NCBI GenBank assembly: GCA_016795325.1
Contig: JAEUHY010000024.1
Span: 62,001 to 126,000, forward strand
Reading direction: 5' to 3'
Source: Planctomycetota bacterium
GTDB lineage: Bacteria; Planctomycetota; UBA1135; GCA-002686595
DNA: 64,000 nt
Shown here: positions 26,197 through 34,996 of the stretch, piece by piece
Position numbering within the stretch: the stretch's first letter is position 1
Layout: each line of letters starts with the position of its first letter
Translations under genes and position numbers: made by a program
Notes under the pieces: model-generated
What the model was told of the DNA's origin: nothing
The model's input: the letters and a program-made list of their open reading frames with translations, nothing else
Database searches by the model: none

Positions 26197-28115
26197 TTGT
26201 ACATGTCAGGCCGCACTTCGACGCGCGAGCCGCGCAGCAGCACGTTGCGGTACGCCGCGAGATCCCCCTGCGGAATGCGCTCGGTGAGCAACTCACGCCG
26301 CAGCTCCTCCTTGACGCTTTCGAACTCGACCGCGCGCGACTCGAGCACCTCGAACAGGCCGAAGCCGCGTCCGGTGTCGAGCGGCGCCGAGATCTGCCCG
26401 ACTTCGAGCTTCATCACCGCGTCGGCGACTTCCGCCGGCCACTGATCGGGGCGGAAGCGCCCGGGCAGCCGCCCGCCCTGGAGCTTGCTCGCGTCGTCGC
26501 TGCTCATGCTGCGCGCCAGCGACGCGAAGTCCTCGCCGTCGCGCAGGCGCTGCTCGACGCGGCGCGCATCGGCGAAGGCCGCGTTGCGCGCCTCGAGGAT
26601 GCGCTGGTCGAGCAACTCGCGCGTCATCTTCTCGTCCATCAGCGGCGGCGGAATGGCGATCAGCACCAAACGCGCCTCGATCCAGCGGCCCTGCTCGCCG
26701 TAGAGCTTCTGCCAATAGCGCCGCACGGTTTCGTCGTCGACGCGCCGCTCGCTGATCAGGATCTTCTCCGCGAGCAGATCGATGCGCTTGCGGCGGCGCC
26801 ACTCGCGCTCCCAGCCGCTCTCGTCGCGGCCCTGGCGCTCGAGCGCGAACTTCCAGGCTTCACGACTGCCCTTGAAGCCGCGGTCGATCAGCCACTGCTG
26901 GTGCTCGGCGAGCGCGACGTCGAGCTCCGACGCCGTGACGCTCAAACCGCGCTCGGCGGCCTTCTTCTCGACCAAGTAGTGCTCGGCGAAGTCGCCGGCG
27001 TAGTGCTCGCCGCGCGAGTGCAGCAGCCACAACGCGAATTCGGCGCGTGTGACCGGCTGACCGTTGATCAGCATCCCCACCACGGGCTTGTGGTCTTCGG
27101 GCGAGGTCGACGGCGCCTCGAACATGGCCGGGAGGAACTCGACCTTCATGTCCTTGGTGATCGAATTGATCGTCGCCCCGACTTCGAACGACTCGGGGCC
27201 CAGCTCGATCAGGCGCTGCGTGATTTCTGCGCGCACGCTCTCGAGCGGCGTCACGACCACGTTCTCGACCTTCATGATCCAGTAGCCGCCCTTGGCGTAG
27301 ATCGGCTCGGAGAATGCGCCGACCGGCACGGTCGCAAGCGTCTTGACGAACAGCTCGTGCCAGCCCGGAGGGCGGAACTGGCCGCTGAAGCGGCCGCCCT
27401 GGTCGCGCGTGAGCAAGTCGTCGCTGGCCTCGCGCGCGACGGCCGCGAAATCCGCGCCGTCCAGCAGCCGCTCGCGCAGCTCGACCGCGCGCGCCAAGCG
27501 CTCGGAGAACACCTTGGTCCGCGCGGCTTCGTACTCCTCGCGCGTGGACTTGTCGCTGGGCATGGTCACCTCGACGGCGACCTTGATGCCCGACAGCGTG
27601 TATTCGCGGCCATCGGGCCCATAGAACAGCTGCCAGTCGCGCACGACGAGCTCTTCGGGAACCACCCGTCCGCGCCGCGTCATCTCGGTGGCGAGCAACT
27701 CGGGCTCGAGCTCGAGGCCGCGCCGCCGGCGGTAGCCGCCCTCGCTGGTTTCGGTGCGCTCCAGCTCGGCCAGCCAGTCCTCGCGCCGGCCGAGGAACGC
27801 GCCGCGGATGCGCTCGGCGATCTCGGCGTCCATGCGCTCCTCCGTGGCGTTGGGCGGCAGTTCGACGCCCTGCTGCTTCGCGGCGCGGCGCACGAGCCAC
27901 TGCTCGCCGAAGCGCGTCGCCATGCGCGAGCCGAACAGGTCGAGCATCCAGCGGCCGTACTCGTCGCCGCTGATCGGAACGCCGTCGATGACCATGACGT
28001 CGCCGGGCTGCGCCGGACGCGCGCTCTGCGCCACGGGCGCCGGAAGCGGGCCGCTGGGTGTCGGCGCCTGAGCAGGCGACGCCGCGAGAAACACTGTGAG
28101 GACGAGGCCGAACAT
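26193..28115 (-). CDS. Secreted peptidyl-prolyl isomerase with two parvulin domains
   Basis: A 640-residue protein with a short signal peptide (FGLVLTVFLAASPAQA). Two related halves each hold a chaperone-like helical segment and a parvulin core: GGRFSGQFRPPGWHELFVKTL with GGYWIMKVENV in the first half, and GGRLPGRFRPDQWPAEVADAVMKL with GRGFGLFEVLES in the second. The layout resembles SurA/PrsA-type periplasmic foldases, which assist outer-membrane or secreted proteins. An internal duplication is evident (both halves also share a V-I-x-G-x-P-I/V-x-x-x-E/A-F/Y segment). TAGGAT 7 nt before the ATG supports a leaderless start. It is coupled to the SDR gene. Confidence 0.85.
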   Translation of the reverse strand: MFGLVLTVFLAASPAQAPTPSGPLPAPVAQSARPAQPGDVMVIDGVPISGDEYGRWMLDLFGSRMATRFGEQWLVRRAAKQQGVELPPNATEERMDAEIAERIRGAFLGRREDWLAELERTETSEGGYRRRRGLELEPELLATEMTRRGRVVPEELVVRDWQLFYGPDGREYTLSGIKVAVEVTMPSDKSTREEYEAARTKVFSERLARAVELRERLLDGADFAAVAREASDDLLTRDQGGRFSGQFRPPGWHELFVKTLATVPVGAFSEPIYAKGGYWIMKVENVVVTPLESVRAEITQRLIELGPESFEVGATINSITKDMKVEFLPAMFEAPSTSPEDHKPVVGMLINGQPVTRAEFALWLLHSRGEHYAGDFAEHYLVEKKAAERGLSVTASELDVALAEHQQWLIDRGFKGSREAWKFALERQGRDESGWEREWRRRKRIDLLAEKILISERRVDDETVRRYWQKLYGEQGRWIEARLVLIAIPPPLMDEKMTRELLDQRILEARNAAFADARRVEQRLRDGEDFASLARSMSSDDASKLQGGRLPGRFRPDQWPAEVADAVMKLEVGQISAPLDTGRGFGLFEVLESRAVEFESVKEELRRELLTERIPQGDLAAYRNVLLRGSRVEVRPDMYK

Positions 28116-28122
28116 CGGGTGG

Positions 28123-28128
28123 ATCCTA
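28123..28128 (-). promoter_or_regulatory. -10-like hexamer of a probable leaderless promoter
   Basis: On the minus strand TAGGAT ends 7 nt before the ATG at 28115. No Shine-Dalgarno motif lies between. Confidence 0.5.
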
Positions 28129-28169
28129 CCGCTTCGACGTGCGGCGCCGACTTGGCGGGCGCGCGGGCT

Positions 28170-28193
28170 TACGATGGGGACGGAGGAACCGCG
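28170..28193 (+). promoter_or_regulatory. -10-like hexamer and Shine-Dalgarno of the HEAT-repeat gene
   Basis: TACGAT at 28170-28175 could act as -10, giving a leader of about a dozen bases. GGAGGA at 28182-28187 is followed about 6 nt later by the GTG at 28194, which decides the start. It is a good contrast to the leaderless genes. Confidence 0.5.
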
Positions 28194-28967
28194 GTGCACG
28201 CCCTATTCATGCTCGGACTGTTCGCCTTGGGCCCGCAGACGCGCGAGCCGACGCCCGTGACTCCCGAACGCGTGGCCCAGGCCGTGGCGGAACTCAAGAG
28301 CGGGTTGGCGGCGAGCAAGCCCGAGGAACGGCGCGCGGCGATCGTCACGAACTCCGAAGTGGTCGATCCGGCCGTAGTCGAGTTGATCGCCAAGGGGCTG
28401 CGCGACGCCGACACGACCGTCCGCGAGGCCGCGGCCGAGGCGCTGCGCTTCGCGCGCCACCCCGCGGCGCTCACGGCGCTGAGCGACGCGCTCAAGCGCG
28501 AGCGCAAGTCGGACAAGGATCCGGCCTGGCACGCGAAGCTGCTCAAGTGCGTCGGTCAGCACCAGAGCGAAAGCGCGGTCGCGCTGCTCGCCGAGAAGCC
28601 GCTGCAACACGCCGACGCGAGCATCGACGAGGCGCAGATCCTCGCGCTCGGCAACACGCGCTCGCGCGCCGGCGTCGAAGCGCTGTTCGGAATGATGCGC
28701 AGCGCCTCGCGCGAGGAGATCCAGAAGTCGATGCCGAACCTGCGCCTCGCGTTGATGGTTGCGACCGGGGTCGACCACGGGCTGTCGCAGGACGCCTGGA
28801 CGGCGTGGTGGAACACGAACAAGGCGAAGTTCGCGCCGCCGCGCGAGATGCCGGCGCTGCCGCTCGAGATGCTGAACCGCTGGAACGGCTACTGGGGCCT
28901 GGAGTACGTGCGTCCGCGCGAGAAGAAGCGCGACGAACGCGGCAACGACCCCGAGCGCGGGAAGTGA
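28194..28967 (+). CDS. HEAT-repeat protein, probably exported
   Basis: A 257-residue protein. The first ~20 residues (HALFMLGLFALGPQT) look like a short signal peptide. Helical repeats follow: VVELIAKGLRDADTTVREAAAEALRFARHPAAL in outline, and AQILALGNTRSRAGVEALFGMM, typical of HEAT/PBS repeats that act as scaffolds. The C-terminus is rich in charged residues (REKKRDERGNDPERGK). GTG 28194 is chosen from the strong GGAGGA upstream; ATG 28209 is a less likely alternative. The stop overlaps the GTG of the DUF309 gene. It diverges from the parvulin gene. Confidence 0.7.
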   Translation: MHALFMLGLFALGPQTREPTPVTPERVAQAVAELKSGLAASKPEERRAAIVTNSEVVDPAVVELIAKGLRDADTTVREAAAEALRFARHPAALTALSDALKRERKSDKDPAWHAKLLKCVGQHQSESAVALLAEKPLQHADASIDEAQILALGNTRSRAGVEALFGMMRSASREEIQKSMPNLRLALMVATGVDHGLSQDAWTAWWNTNKAKFAPPREMPALPLEMLNRWNGYWGLEYVRPREKKRDERGNDPERGK

Positions 28968-29344
28968 ACGACGACGCGCACATCGGCGCCGCCCTGGCGC
29001 GCGCGGCGGAGCTGTTCAACCGCGCCGAGTACCACGCCGCGCACGAGGTGCTCGACGAGCTGTGGGACAGCGCGGCGCAGCGCGACTCGGACTTCTTCAA
29101 GGGCCTGATCCAGGCCTGCATCGCGCTGCACCACTACCAGCTCGGCAACCCGGACGGCGCGCGCAAGCTCTACAGCGGCCACCGCCAGTATCTGGGCCCG
29201 TTCCTGCCCGCGCACCGCGGCGTCGACGTCGCGCGTTTCCTGGCCGACATGCAGGCGAGCTTCACGCCGCTCCTGCGCGCGCGGCCGGGCGCGGAGCCGC
29301 CGTACGAAGCGCTGGTGCGGCCGCGGCTCGAAGTCGGCGCGTGA
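28964..29344 (+). CDS. DUF309-family protein
   Basis: A 126-residue all-helical protein. The family pattern is clear: LFNRAEYHAAHEVLDELWDSA, FFKGLIQACIALHHYQLGNPDGARKLYSGHRQYL. DUF309 proteins are small cytoplasmic helical-bundle proteins of unknown function with conserved H-E-x-x-E-x-x-W residues. The GTG start overlaps the preceding HEAT-protein stop (GTGA), so translation is coupled. dprA follows 67 bp downstream on the same strand. Confidence 0.8.
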   Translation: MNDDAHIGAALARAAELFNRAEYHAAHEVLDELWDSAAQRDSDFFKGLIQACIALHHYQLGNPDGARKLYSGHRQYLGPFLPAHRGVDVARFLADMQASFTPLLRARPGAEPPYEALVRPRLEVGA

Positions 29345-29411
29345 CGCGCGCCGCGCAGGAAAAATCGCAACTCGCCGCGACCGCGGGGCGCCGCTGTGCG
29401 TCCGTAGCGGC

Positions 29412-30302
29412 GTGGAACGGCCCAAGCTGCACCTGACGGCGGCGAGCGCACGCTGGCCGGCGGCGCTGCGCGGCATCGAGAGCCCGCCCGAACAGTTGTG
29501 GCTGCGCGGCGCGGCGGACATCTTGGCGCGCGAACCCAAGGTGGCGATCGTCGGCGCCCGCGCGCCGACGCCCTACGGCGAGGCGCAGGCACGGCGCTTC
29601 GCGAGCGCGCTCGCCTGCGCGGGCGTCGTCGTCGTGAGCGGCATGGCGCGCGGCGTGGACCAGTGCGCCCACGACGCCGCGCTCGACGCCGGCGGCGCGA
29701 CGATCGGCGTGCTCGGCTGCGGCGTCGACCGCCCCTGGCCCGCGGGACCGTGCGCCGAGCGCCTGCTGCGCGAGGGACTGCTGCTCAGCGAGTTCGAACC
29801 CGGCGCACCTCCGCTGCGGCGCAACTTCCCGCTGCGCAACCGCGTGATCTCCGGACTGTGCGCGGCCGTGGTCGTGATCGAAGCGGCCGAGGCCTCCGGC
29901 TCGCTCATCACGGCGCGCTGGGCCGCGGACCAGGGCCGCGCGGTGTTCGCCCTGCCGGGCCGCGTCGACCATCCGATGGCGCGCGGTTGCCACCGCCTGA
30001 TCCGCGAGGGCGCGAGCCTGGTGCAGGATCCCGACGACGTGCTCGAGGAACTCGGTCTCGCTGCGCCGCGCAAAAGGTCGGACGCGGGGCGCGCGGAGGG
30101 CGACGGCGCCTCAGCCGACCTCGCCAGCGCCAGCGTGCTCGCACGCCGCGCTTTCGAAGCGTTGCTGGGCGAGACGCTCAGCGCCGACGAACTCGCCGAG
30201 CGCCTGGCGGCCGATGTGGCCGAGGTCTTGACCGAGCTGGTCGAACTCGAATTGCGCGGCGCGGTCGTGCGCGGCGCGGGAGGGCTCTATCGAAGGAGCT
30301 GA
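29412..30302 (+). CDS. dprA: DNA-processing protein DprA/Smf
   Basis: A 296-residue protein with the extended Rossmann fold of DprA: VAIVGARAPTPYGEAQARRFA, VVVSGMARGVDQCAHDAAL, GVLGCGVDRPWP, LSEFEPG, FPLRNRVISGL, VIEAAEASGSLITARWAADQGR and FALPGRVDHPMARGCHRLIREGA. A C-terminal winged-helix-like segment follows (about 240-295, LSADELAERLAADVAEVLTELVELELRG). DprA loads RecA onto incoming single-stranded DNA in natural transformation and is also widespread in non-competent bacteria. The N-terminal SAM-like domain is short. It starts with GTG; no strong ribosome site is visible. Confidence 0.93.
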   Translation: MERPKLHLTAASARWPAALRGIESPPEQLWLRGAADILAREPKVAIVGARAPTPYGEAQARRFASALACAGVVVVSGMARGVDQCAHDAALDAGGATIGVLGCGVDRPWPAGPCAERLLREGLLLSEFEPGAPPLRRNFPLRNRVISGLCAAVVVIEAAEASGSLITARWAADQGRAVFALPGRVDHPMARGCHRLIREGASLVQDPDDVLEELGLAAPRKRSDAGRAEGDGASADLASASVLARRAFEALLGETLSADELAERLAADVAEVLTELVELELRGAVVRGAGGLYRRS

Positions 30303-30342
30303 CGCGCGAATGCGGCTCGCTCGGACGACGCGGCGCCGCGGG

Positions 30343-30543
30343 TCACTCGAGCGCCGCGAAGGTGTGCTCGCAGGCGAGCAACACCACGACCAGCAACGCG
30401 AGCCCGAGCAGGTACTTGGCCATCTGCTTGGGCCACAGCGCTCGCGCGGCCCGGTCGTCGGCTTCGCCGTAGAACGCGCCGAGCGTGACGATCGCCGTCG
30501 AAATGAGCAGCAGCAGCGCGAGGTGAACTCCCAGGTCCTTCAA
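30343..30543 (-). CDS. Small membrane protein with two TM segments
   Basis: A 66-residue protein starting at TTG 30543. It has two hydrophobic helices (HLALLLLISTAIVTLGAFYG and LLGLALLVVVLLACE) joined by a charged loop (EADDRAARALWPKQMAKY). A GGAG-like site lies about 9 nt upstream of the TTG, and no ATG or GTG gives both helices. I do not recognise the family. It lies 16 bp after the TM2-like protein gene on the same strand, so the two are probably cotranscribed. Confidence 0.6.
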   Translation of the reverse strand: MKDLGVHLALLLLISTAIVTLGAFYGEADDRAARALWPKQMAKYLLGLALLVVVLLACEHTFAALE

Positions 30544-30559
30544 GTTGCGTGCGCTCCGC

Positions 30560-31480
30560 TCAGGTGCTGATCTCGCCCAGCCGGGGAAGCGCCGAGCCCG
30601 CGTCCTGCGGCTTGCGATCCGCCGCACCGCCACCCGCGGCGTCGTCGGAACCGGCCTGCTTGTCGCTCCGCGGGTCGGAGTGGCTGCGCTGCGGCCAGCC
30701 GAACAACTTGGCCTCGCCGTAGCCGTACACATCGATCATGGCCAGGATGTTGAGCATCCCGGCCACACAACCGAACACCAGCCCCGCTTCGACGTAGGGG
30801 ATGTCGCGCGTGACCTGACCGGCGCCGAGCAGCGCTTCCGCCGCGAGCGCCGGACCGCCGAGCAGGAACTGGCCGGCCCAGTAGTAGAAGTGGCGTTCGC
30901 GCGAGAGGTTCGAGCCCTCCGACAGGAACGTGCCGAGCGCGAACATGCCGACCAGCAGCACGAACACGATGGCTCCGCGCGCGGTGCGACCTTGGTGCAG
31001 GTGCCCAAGGCCTGGGCAGACCCAGCCGAGCAGCGTCGAAACGACCGGCCGCGTGGCGTCGGCGGGCTTGCTCGCGCGCGCGAGCGTGTGCGCGTGGACC
31101 ATGGCGAACGCGTTCAGCACGCCGCTCGCCGCGCTCAGCGCGCTGCCGAGCACGATGTGCTCCGGCCAGGGCCGCAGGTGACCGGCGCCGAAGCCGTAGG
31201 TCTTCATCTGCCACAGGATCCCGCCGAGGTTGCCGGCCTCGGGCGAGAGCAGCGGCGCGACGACCGTGCGCAGCTCGGCGTCGAGGAACTCGAAGCTCAT
31301 GCCGCCGGCCAGCTCCAACCCGAGGAAGTACAGGCCTTCGATCAGCGCGAACAGCGCGAGACCGTAGCCGACGCGTCCGAGGTAGAGATGGCCCGCGCCG
31401 GGGACCAGCCAGGTCAGGATCGCCGCCACGCTGGGTTGGCCGCGGTGCGTGGTGGCGAGGTTGTGGGCAGCTTCGGGCAC
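30560..31480 (-). CDS. Polytopic membrane protein with two TM2-like motifs
   Basis: A 306-residue protein. Two segments of the type LTWLVPGAGHLYLGRVGYGLALFALIEG and LLGWVCPGLGHLHQGRTARGAIVFVLLVG (in outline) match the P-G-x-G-x-x-x-x-G pattern of TM2-domain proteins. About six TM helices in total precede a hydrophilic C-terminal tail of about 45 residues (rich in Ser/Asp/Gly). The family resembles membrane proteins common in planctomycetes; the function is unknown. The GTG at 31480 is chosen because TACCAT ends 6 nt upstream and the first helix follows. Confidence 0.7.
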   Translation of the reverse strand: MPEAAHNLATTHRGQPSVAAILTWLVPGAGHLYLGRVGYGLALFALIEGLYFLGLELAGGMSFEFLDAELRTVVAPLLSPEAGNLGGILWQMKTYGFGAGHLRPWPEHIVLGSALSAASGVLNAFAMVHAHTLARASKPADATRPVVSTLLGWVCPGLGHLHQGRTARGAIVFVLLVGMFALGTFLSEGSNLSRERHFYYWAGQFLLGGPALAAEALLGAGQVTRDIPYVEAGLVFGCVAGMLNILAMIDVYGYGEAKLFGWPQRSHSDPRSDKQAGSDDAAGGGAADRKPQDAGSALPRLGEIST

Positions 31481-31486
31481 GGCGGC

Positions 31487-31492
31487 ATGGTA
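31487..31492 (-). promoter_or_regulatory. -10-like hexamer of a probable leaderless promoter
   Basis: On the minus strand TACCAT ends 6 nt before the GTG at 31480. Confidence 0.45.
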
Positions 31493-31818
31493 CGGCGCTC
31501 CGCGGCGGGCGCCAGCCAGCGGCGCGGCGCGAGCGAGCTGCGGCGCGCGCGTGCCGGGCGCCGCGCGTGGCGCGTTCGGCCCCGGCTCTCTGCGGAGCGC
31601 GCAGCGATCGGCGCCGAGTCGTGTGCTCGGCGCGGTCCTTCGACCGGAGCTGCCGCGAGTTCGCGCCGGCACGCGCCGCGGACGCCGACGCCCTGTCCCT
31701 CGGACGTTCGTCGGTGGGAGCGACCTGCGCACTCGCCGACGACGCTGCAAGTCGGACAACAGGCGGCCGTGCGCACGGATCCCGCTGTTGCCGTAGCGAG
31801 CCCGCGAATCGGTCGGGT

Positions 31819-31824
31819 TAGCTT
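31819..31824 (+). promoter_or_regulatory. -10-like hexamer near the thioesterase start
   Basis: TAGCTT ends 8 nt before the ATG at 31833; no Shine-Dalgarno motif lies between. Confidence 0.4.
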
Positions 31825-31832
31825 GGTGCGCG

Positions 31833-32282
31833 ATGGCCAAGGCGCACACACACAACAACAGCGGCGAGGCGGATCAGGCCTGGAGCGAGCACCGCTTGCA
31901 GGTGCGCTATGGCGAGACCGACCAGATGGGCGTCGTGTACCACGCCAACTACCTCGTCTACTTCGAGGAGGGGCGCACCCGGCTGATGGAGGCGTTGGGG
32001 CTGCCGTACGCGGAGCTCGAGCGCCGCGGATTCGGGCTCGTCGTGCGCAAGGCGGGGCTGCGGTACCGCGCTCCGGCGCGCTACGCCGACCACCTGCTGG
32101 TCCGCACGCGCGTCGCTCGCACCGGTGCAGCCTCCGTCGAGTTCGAGTACCAGGTGCTGCGCGCCGCCGACGGCGTCCGTCTGGCGGATGGTTCGACCGA
32201 ACTCGCCTGTGTCGACCTGCGCCAGGAGCAGCGCCCGGTGTGCATGCTGCCCGACGAGTTGCGCCGCCTGGTCGCCGGCTGA
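31833..32282 (+). CDS. YbgC/FadM-type acyl-CoA thioesterase (hot-dog fold)
   Basis: A 149-residue protein with the 4-hydroxybenzoyl-CoA thioesterase-type signature RYGETDQMGVVYHANYLVYFEEGR, in which Asp30 is the expected catalytic residue and His37 follows 7 residues later as in YbgC. The remaining hot-dog strands (VRTRVARTGAASVEFEYQVL, ELACVDL) are intact. It hydrolyses short or medium acyl-CoA thioesters in the cytoplasm; YbgC is often linked to Tol-Pal, but no tol genes are adjacent here. Length fits the family. Confidence 0.88.
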   Translation: MAKAHTHNNSGEADQAWSEHRLQVRYGETDQMGVVYHANYLVYFEEGRTRLMEALGLPYAELERRGFGLVVRKAGLRYRAPARYADHLLVRTRVARTGAASVEFEYQVLRAADGVRLADGSTELACVDLRQEQRPVCMLPDELRRLVAG

Positions 32283-32320
32283 CGCAGCGCCGGCCTGATC
32301 CGGCGCAGGCGGCCGCGAGC

Positions 32321-32557
32321 TCAGGCCGGCCGGTCGTACTCGGGCGGGCCGTACTCGCTGGTCTCCGCCTCGAGCTCGTCTTCACTCTCCTCGTCGCCCG
32401 CCTCCTCGAGCTTGGCCGACCCGGGCAGAGCCGGCGGGAGGGACATCAGGAGGCGGTCGGCGCAGGCGGGGCACACGCGCCCGTCTTCGAGGCGGTTCAG
32501 GCGCGGAGGGTGGCCCGCGGACAGGCCGCAATGGATGCACAGGGTCGGGGCGCTCAT
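32321..32557 (-). CDS. Small zinc-ribbon-like protein with acidic tail
   Basis: A 78-residue protein. Two cysteine pairs (C7/C10 in LCIHCG and C29/C32 in VCPACA) can bind one zinc ion. The C-terminal half is strongly acidic (EEAGDEESEDELEAETSEY). I do not recognise the family; it may be a small regulatory or nucleic-acid-associated protein. The ATG at 32557 is preceded by AGGA about 5 nt upstream. It converges with the thioesterase gene and diverges from the ISC operon. Confidence 0.55.
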   Translation of the reverse strand: MSAPTLCIHCGLSAGHPPRLNRLEDGRVCPACADRLLMSLPPALPGSAKLEEAGDEESEDELEAETSEYGPPEYDRPA

Positions 32558-32743
32558 GTTCCTGCATCGGCGCGACACCCGGTGGCCTTGAGAATGGCGC
32601 TCGGGCGCTCCGCTGCCCGAAACCTTCCGTCCGCGGAAGATTTTCGGTCGAGGCGCTGGTCGGCCCGCGCCGATGGTCCTATCCTTCAGGCTGGATCGTC
32701 GACTCGGGGCCGCTGCGCGCGGCCTTTTGTTGGCCTCCAAATA

Positions 32744-32758
32744 GCACCAAAATGGTGC
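32744..32758 (+). promoter_or_regulatory. Palindromic candidate operator of the ISC operon
   Basis: GCACCA-AAA-TGGTGC is a perfect 6-bp dyad with a 3-bp centre, about 20 nt upstream of the Rrf2-type regulator gene, in a locally AT-richer stretch (CCTTTTGTTGGCCTCC just before it). Rrf2 regulators bind dyads near their own promoters, so autoregulation in response to cluster status is plausible. Confidence 0.5.
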
Positions 32759-32777
32759 GCTTAGACCCGCGCCCGCC

Positions 32778-33242
32778 ATGCTCCAGCTCACCAAACGCAC
32801 CGAATACGGGCTGATCGCCCTGGTCCACATCGCCGAACGCGGCGCTGCGGGGTGCGAGTTCGTGAGCGCGCGTGAGATCTGCGACCGCTATCCGATTCCG
32901 CGCCGCCTGGTGGCCGAGGTGCTCAAGGCGCTGCAGCGCTGCGAGATCGTCGAGTCCCAGCGCGGTCCGACCGGCGGCTACGCGCTGGCGCGCTCGCCCG
33001 AATCGATCACGCTGGGCCAGATCGTGACGGCGCTCGAAGGCGCCCCGCCCCTGACCAGCTGCGAGTCCCCCATCCTGCTCAAGAGCGGCGGCTGCGAGGT
33101 GCACTCGGTGTGCCCGATCCGCTCGCCCGTGCACCGCGTGCGCGAGCAGCTGTGGGGCCTGCTCGAACACACCAGCCTGCGCTCGCTGCTTCCGCCGGCG
33201 ACCCAGGCGCACTACGCCCCGCGCGCGGCGCACGCGCGCTGA
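32778..33242 (+). CDS. iscR: Rrf2-family iron-sulfur regulator (IscR-like)
   Basis: A 154-residue Rrf2 protein. It starts [19 protein letters not shown] and has a winged-helix N-terminal domain ([44 protein letters not shown] in outline). Three cysteines (C95, C106, C112) with C-x10-C-x5-C spacing are suited to bind an Fe-S cluster; E. coli IscR has C-x5-C-x5-C, so the spacing is slightly different. It heads the ISC gene cluster and most likely senses cluster demand and represses or activates the operon. A palindrome lies just upstream. iscS follows after 67 bp. Confidence 0.85.
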   Translation: MLQLTKRTEYGLIALVHIAERGAAGCEFVSAREICDRYPIPRRLVAEVLKALQRCEIVESQRGPTGGYALARSPESITLGQIVTALEGAPPLTSCESPILLKSGGCEVHSVCPIRSPVHRVREQLWGLLEHTSLRSLLPPATQAHYAPRAAHAR

Positions 33243-33309
33243 CCGCACAGCCGCCCGAGCCCGACCCGCCACGACGATCCAGCGACGAACGAACCTGCGA
33301 CGCACGACC

Positions 33310-34530
33310 ATGAAGCTCCCGATCTACCTCGACCACCAGGCCACCACGCCCTGCGACCCGCGCGTCGTGGAGGCGATGCTCCCCTACTTCACCGAGCACT
33401 ACGGCAACGCCGCGAGCCGCAACCACAAGTACGGCTGGGCCGCCGAAGAGGCCGTCGAGCGCTCGCGCGAGCAGATCGCGGCGCTGCTCGGCGCCAATGC
33501 CAAGGAGATCGTGTTCACCTCCGGGTCGACGGAGAGCATCAACCTCGCGCTCAAGGGTGCGGCGGAGATGTACGCCGACAAGGGCAAGCACATCATCACC
33601 TGCCAGGCCGAGCACAAGGCCGTGCTCGACGTGTGCAAGCACCTCGAGCAGCAGGGCTTCGAGGTCACCTACCTGCAGCCGGACAAGAGCGGTCGCGTCA
33701 GCCTCGAGCAGGTCGCCGCCGCGCTTCGCCCCGACACGATCGTGGTCGCGCTGATGTGGGCCAACAACGAGGTCGGCACGCTCAACCCGATCCGCGAGAT
33801 CGGCGCGCTGTGCCACGAGAAGGGCGTCCTGCTGTTCACGGACGCCACGCAGGCGGCCGGCAAGATTCCGGTCGACGTCGAGGCCGACCACGTCGACATG
33901 CTGTGCCTGTCCGGCCACAAGATCTACGGCCCCAAGGGTGTCGGCGTGCTCTACGTGCGCCGCAAGAACCCGCGCGTGCGCCTGGTGGCGCAGATGGACG
34001 GCGGCGGTCACGAGCGCGGCATGCGCTCGGGCACGCTCAACGTGCCGGGCATCGTCGGGCTGGGCAAGGCCTGTGAGCTGGCGCGCACGGAGCTCGAGAG
34101 CGAGGCCAAGCGCTCCGCCGAGCTGCGCGACCACCTCGAGAAGCGCATCTTCAGCGAGCTCGACTTCGTGCACTTGAACGGCAACCGCGAGCACCGCCTG
34201 CCGAACAACCTCAACATCAGCTTCGCCTTCGTCGAAGGTGAGTCGCTCCTGATGGGCATCAGCGACATCGCTGTGTCGTCGGGCTCGGCCTGCACCTCGG
34301 CCAGCCTCGAGCCCAGCCACGTGCTGCGCTCGATGGACGTCGGCGAAGACCTCGCCCACAGCTCGATCCGCTTCGGCGTCGGCCGCTTCACCACCCGGGA
34401 GGAAGTCGACTTCGCCGCGGACAAGGTGATCGCGGCCGTCAAGCGCCTGCGCGAGCTCTCGCCGCTCTACGAGATGGCGCAGGAGGGCATCGACCTCAAG
34501 ACCGTCAAGTGGCAGGCCGCCTCGCACTGA
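33310..34530 (+). CDS. iscS: Cysteine desulfurase IscS
   Basis: A 406-residue class V PLP-dependent enzyme. The PLP lysine is Lys204 in [11 protein letters not shown]. The catalytic cysteine is Cys328 in [18 protein letters not shown], in the extended loop that marks the IscS/NifS (group I) type. The N-terminus [15 protein letters not shown] and the [14 protein letters not shown] segment (His stacking on PLP) are standard. It mobilises sulfur from cysteine onto the IscU scaffold in the cytoplasm. Length matches E. coli IscS (404). It is second gene of the operon and 56 bp upstream of iscU. Confidence 0.96.
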   Translation: MKLPIYLDHQATTPCDPRVVEAMLPYFTEHYGNAASRNHKYGWAAEEAVERSREQIAALLGANAKEIVFTSGSTESINLALKGAAEMYADKGKHIITCQAEHKAVLDVCKHLEQQGFEVTYLQPDKSGRVSLEQVAAALRPDTIVVALMWANNEVGTLNPIREIGALCHEKGVLLFTDATQAAGKIPVDVEADHVDMLCLSGHKIYGPKGVGVLYVRRKNPRVRLVAQMDGGGHERGMRSGTLNVPGIVGLGKACELARTELESEAKRSAELRDHLEKRIFSELDFVHLNGNREHRLPNNLNISFAFVEGESLLMGISDIAVSSGSACTSASLEPSHVLRSMDVGEDLAHSSIRFGVGRFTTREEVDFAADKVIAAVKRLRELSPLYEMAQEGIDLKTVKWQAASH

Positions 34531-34586
34531 ACCGCAGGCCCCGCCCGCAACCGCACGACCACTACGCACACCTCTCCCTCACTGCC

Positions 34587-34994
34587 ATGGCCTACAGCAA
34601 CAAAGTCCTCGACCACTACAACAACCCGCGCAACGTGGGCTCCCTCGACAAGGGTTCGACGCAGGTCGGCACCGGCGTCGTCGGCGCACCCGAGTGCGGC
34701 GACGTGATGAAGCTCCAGATCCAGGTCGAAGGCGATCGCATCGTCGACGCCAAGTTCAAGACCTTCGGCTGCGGCTCGGCGATCGCTTCGAGCTCGCTCG
34801 CCACCGAGTGGATCAAGGGCAAGACACTCGACGAGGCCCTCGCGATCCAGAACACGCAGATCGTCGAAGAGCTCTCGCTGCCGCCGGTGAAGATCCACTG
34901 CAGCGTGCTCGCCGAGGACGCCATCAAGGCGGCGATCCACGATTACAAGTCCAAGAACTCCGCGGAATCGGCCACGAACGAGGCCGCCCACTAG
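34587..34994 (+). CDS. iscU: Fe-S cluster scaffold IscU
   Basis: A 135-residue scaffold protein. It keeps the three cluster cysteines (C37 in PECGD, C62 in FGCGSAIASSS, C105 in HCSVLAEDA) and the LPPVK motif (residues about 99-103) that binds HscA. The N-terminus AYSNKVLDHYNNPRNVGSL is typical. The cluster is assembled here with sulfur from IscS and handed on by HscA/HscB. The ATG at 34587 fits the family start. Length matches IscU of proteobacteria (128). Confidence 0.96.
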   Translation: MAYSNKVLDHYNNPRNVGSLDKGSTQVGTGVVGAPECGDVMKLQIQVEGDRIVDAKFKTFGCGSAIASSSLATEWIKGKTLDEALAIQNTQIVEELSLPPVKIHCSVLAEDAIKAAIHDYKSKNSAESATNEAAH

Positions 34995-34996
34995 CC

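Larger units (their letters stand above)
31481..31832. other. Divergent intergenic region
   Basis: 352 bases with no gene, between the minus-strand TM2-like gene and the plus-strand thioesterase gene. TACCAT (minus strand, 31487-31492) and TAGCTT (plus strand, 31819-31824) sit 6 and 8 nt from the respective starts. The middle is GC-rich with no clear structure. Confidence 0.5.
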
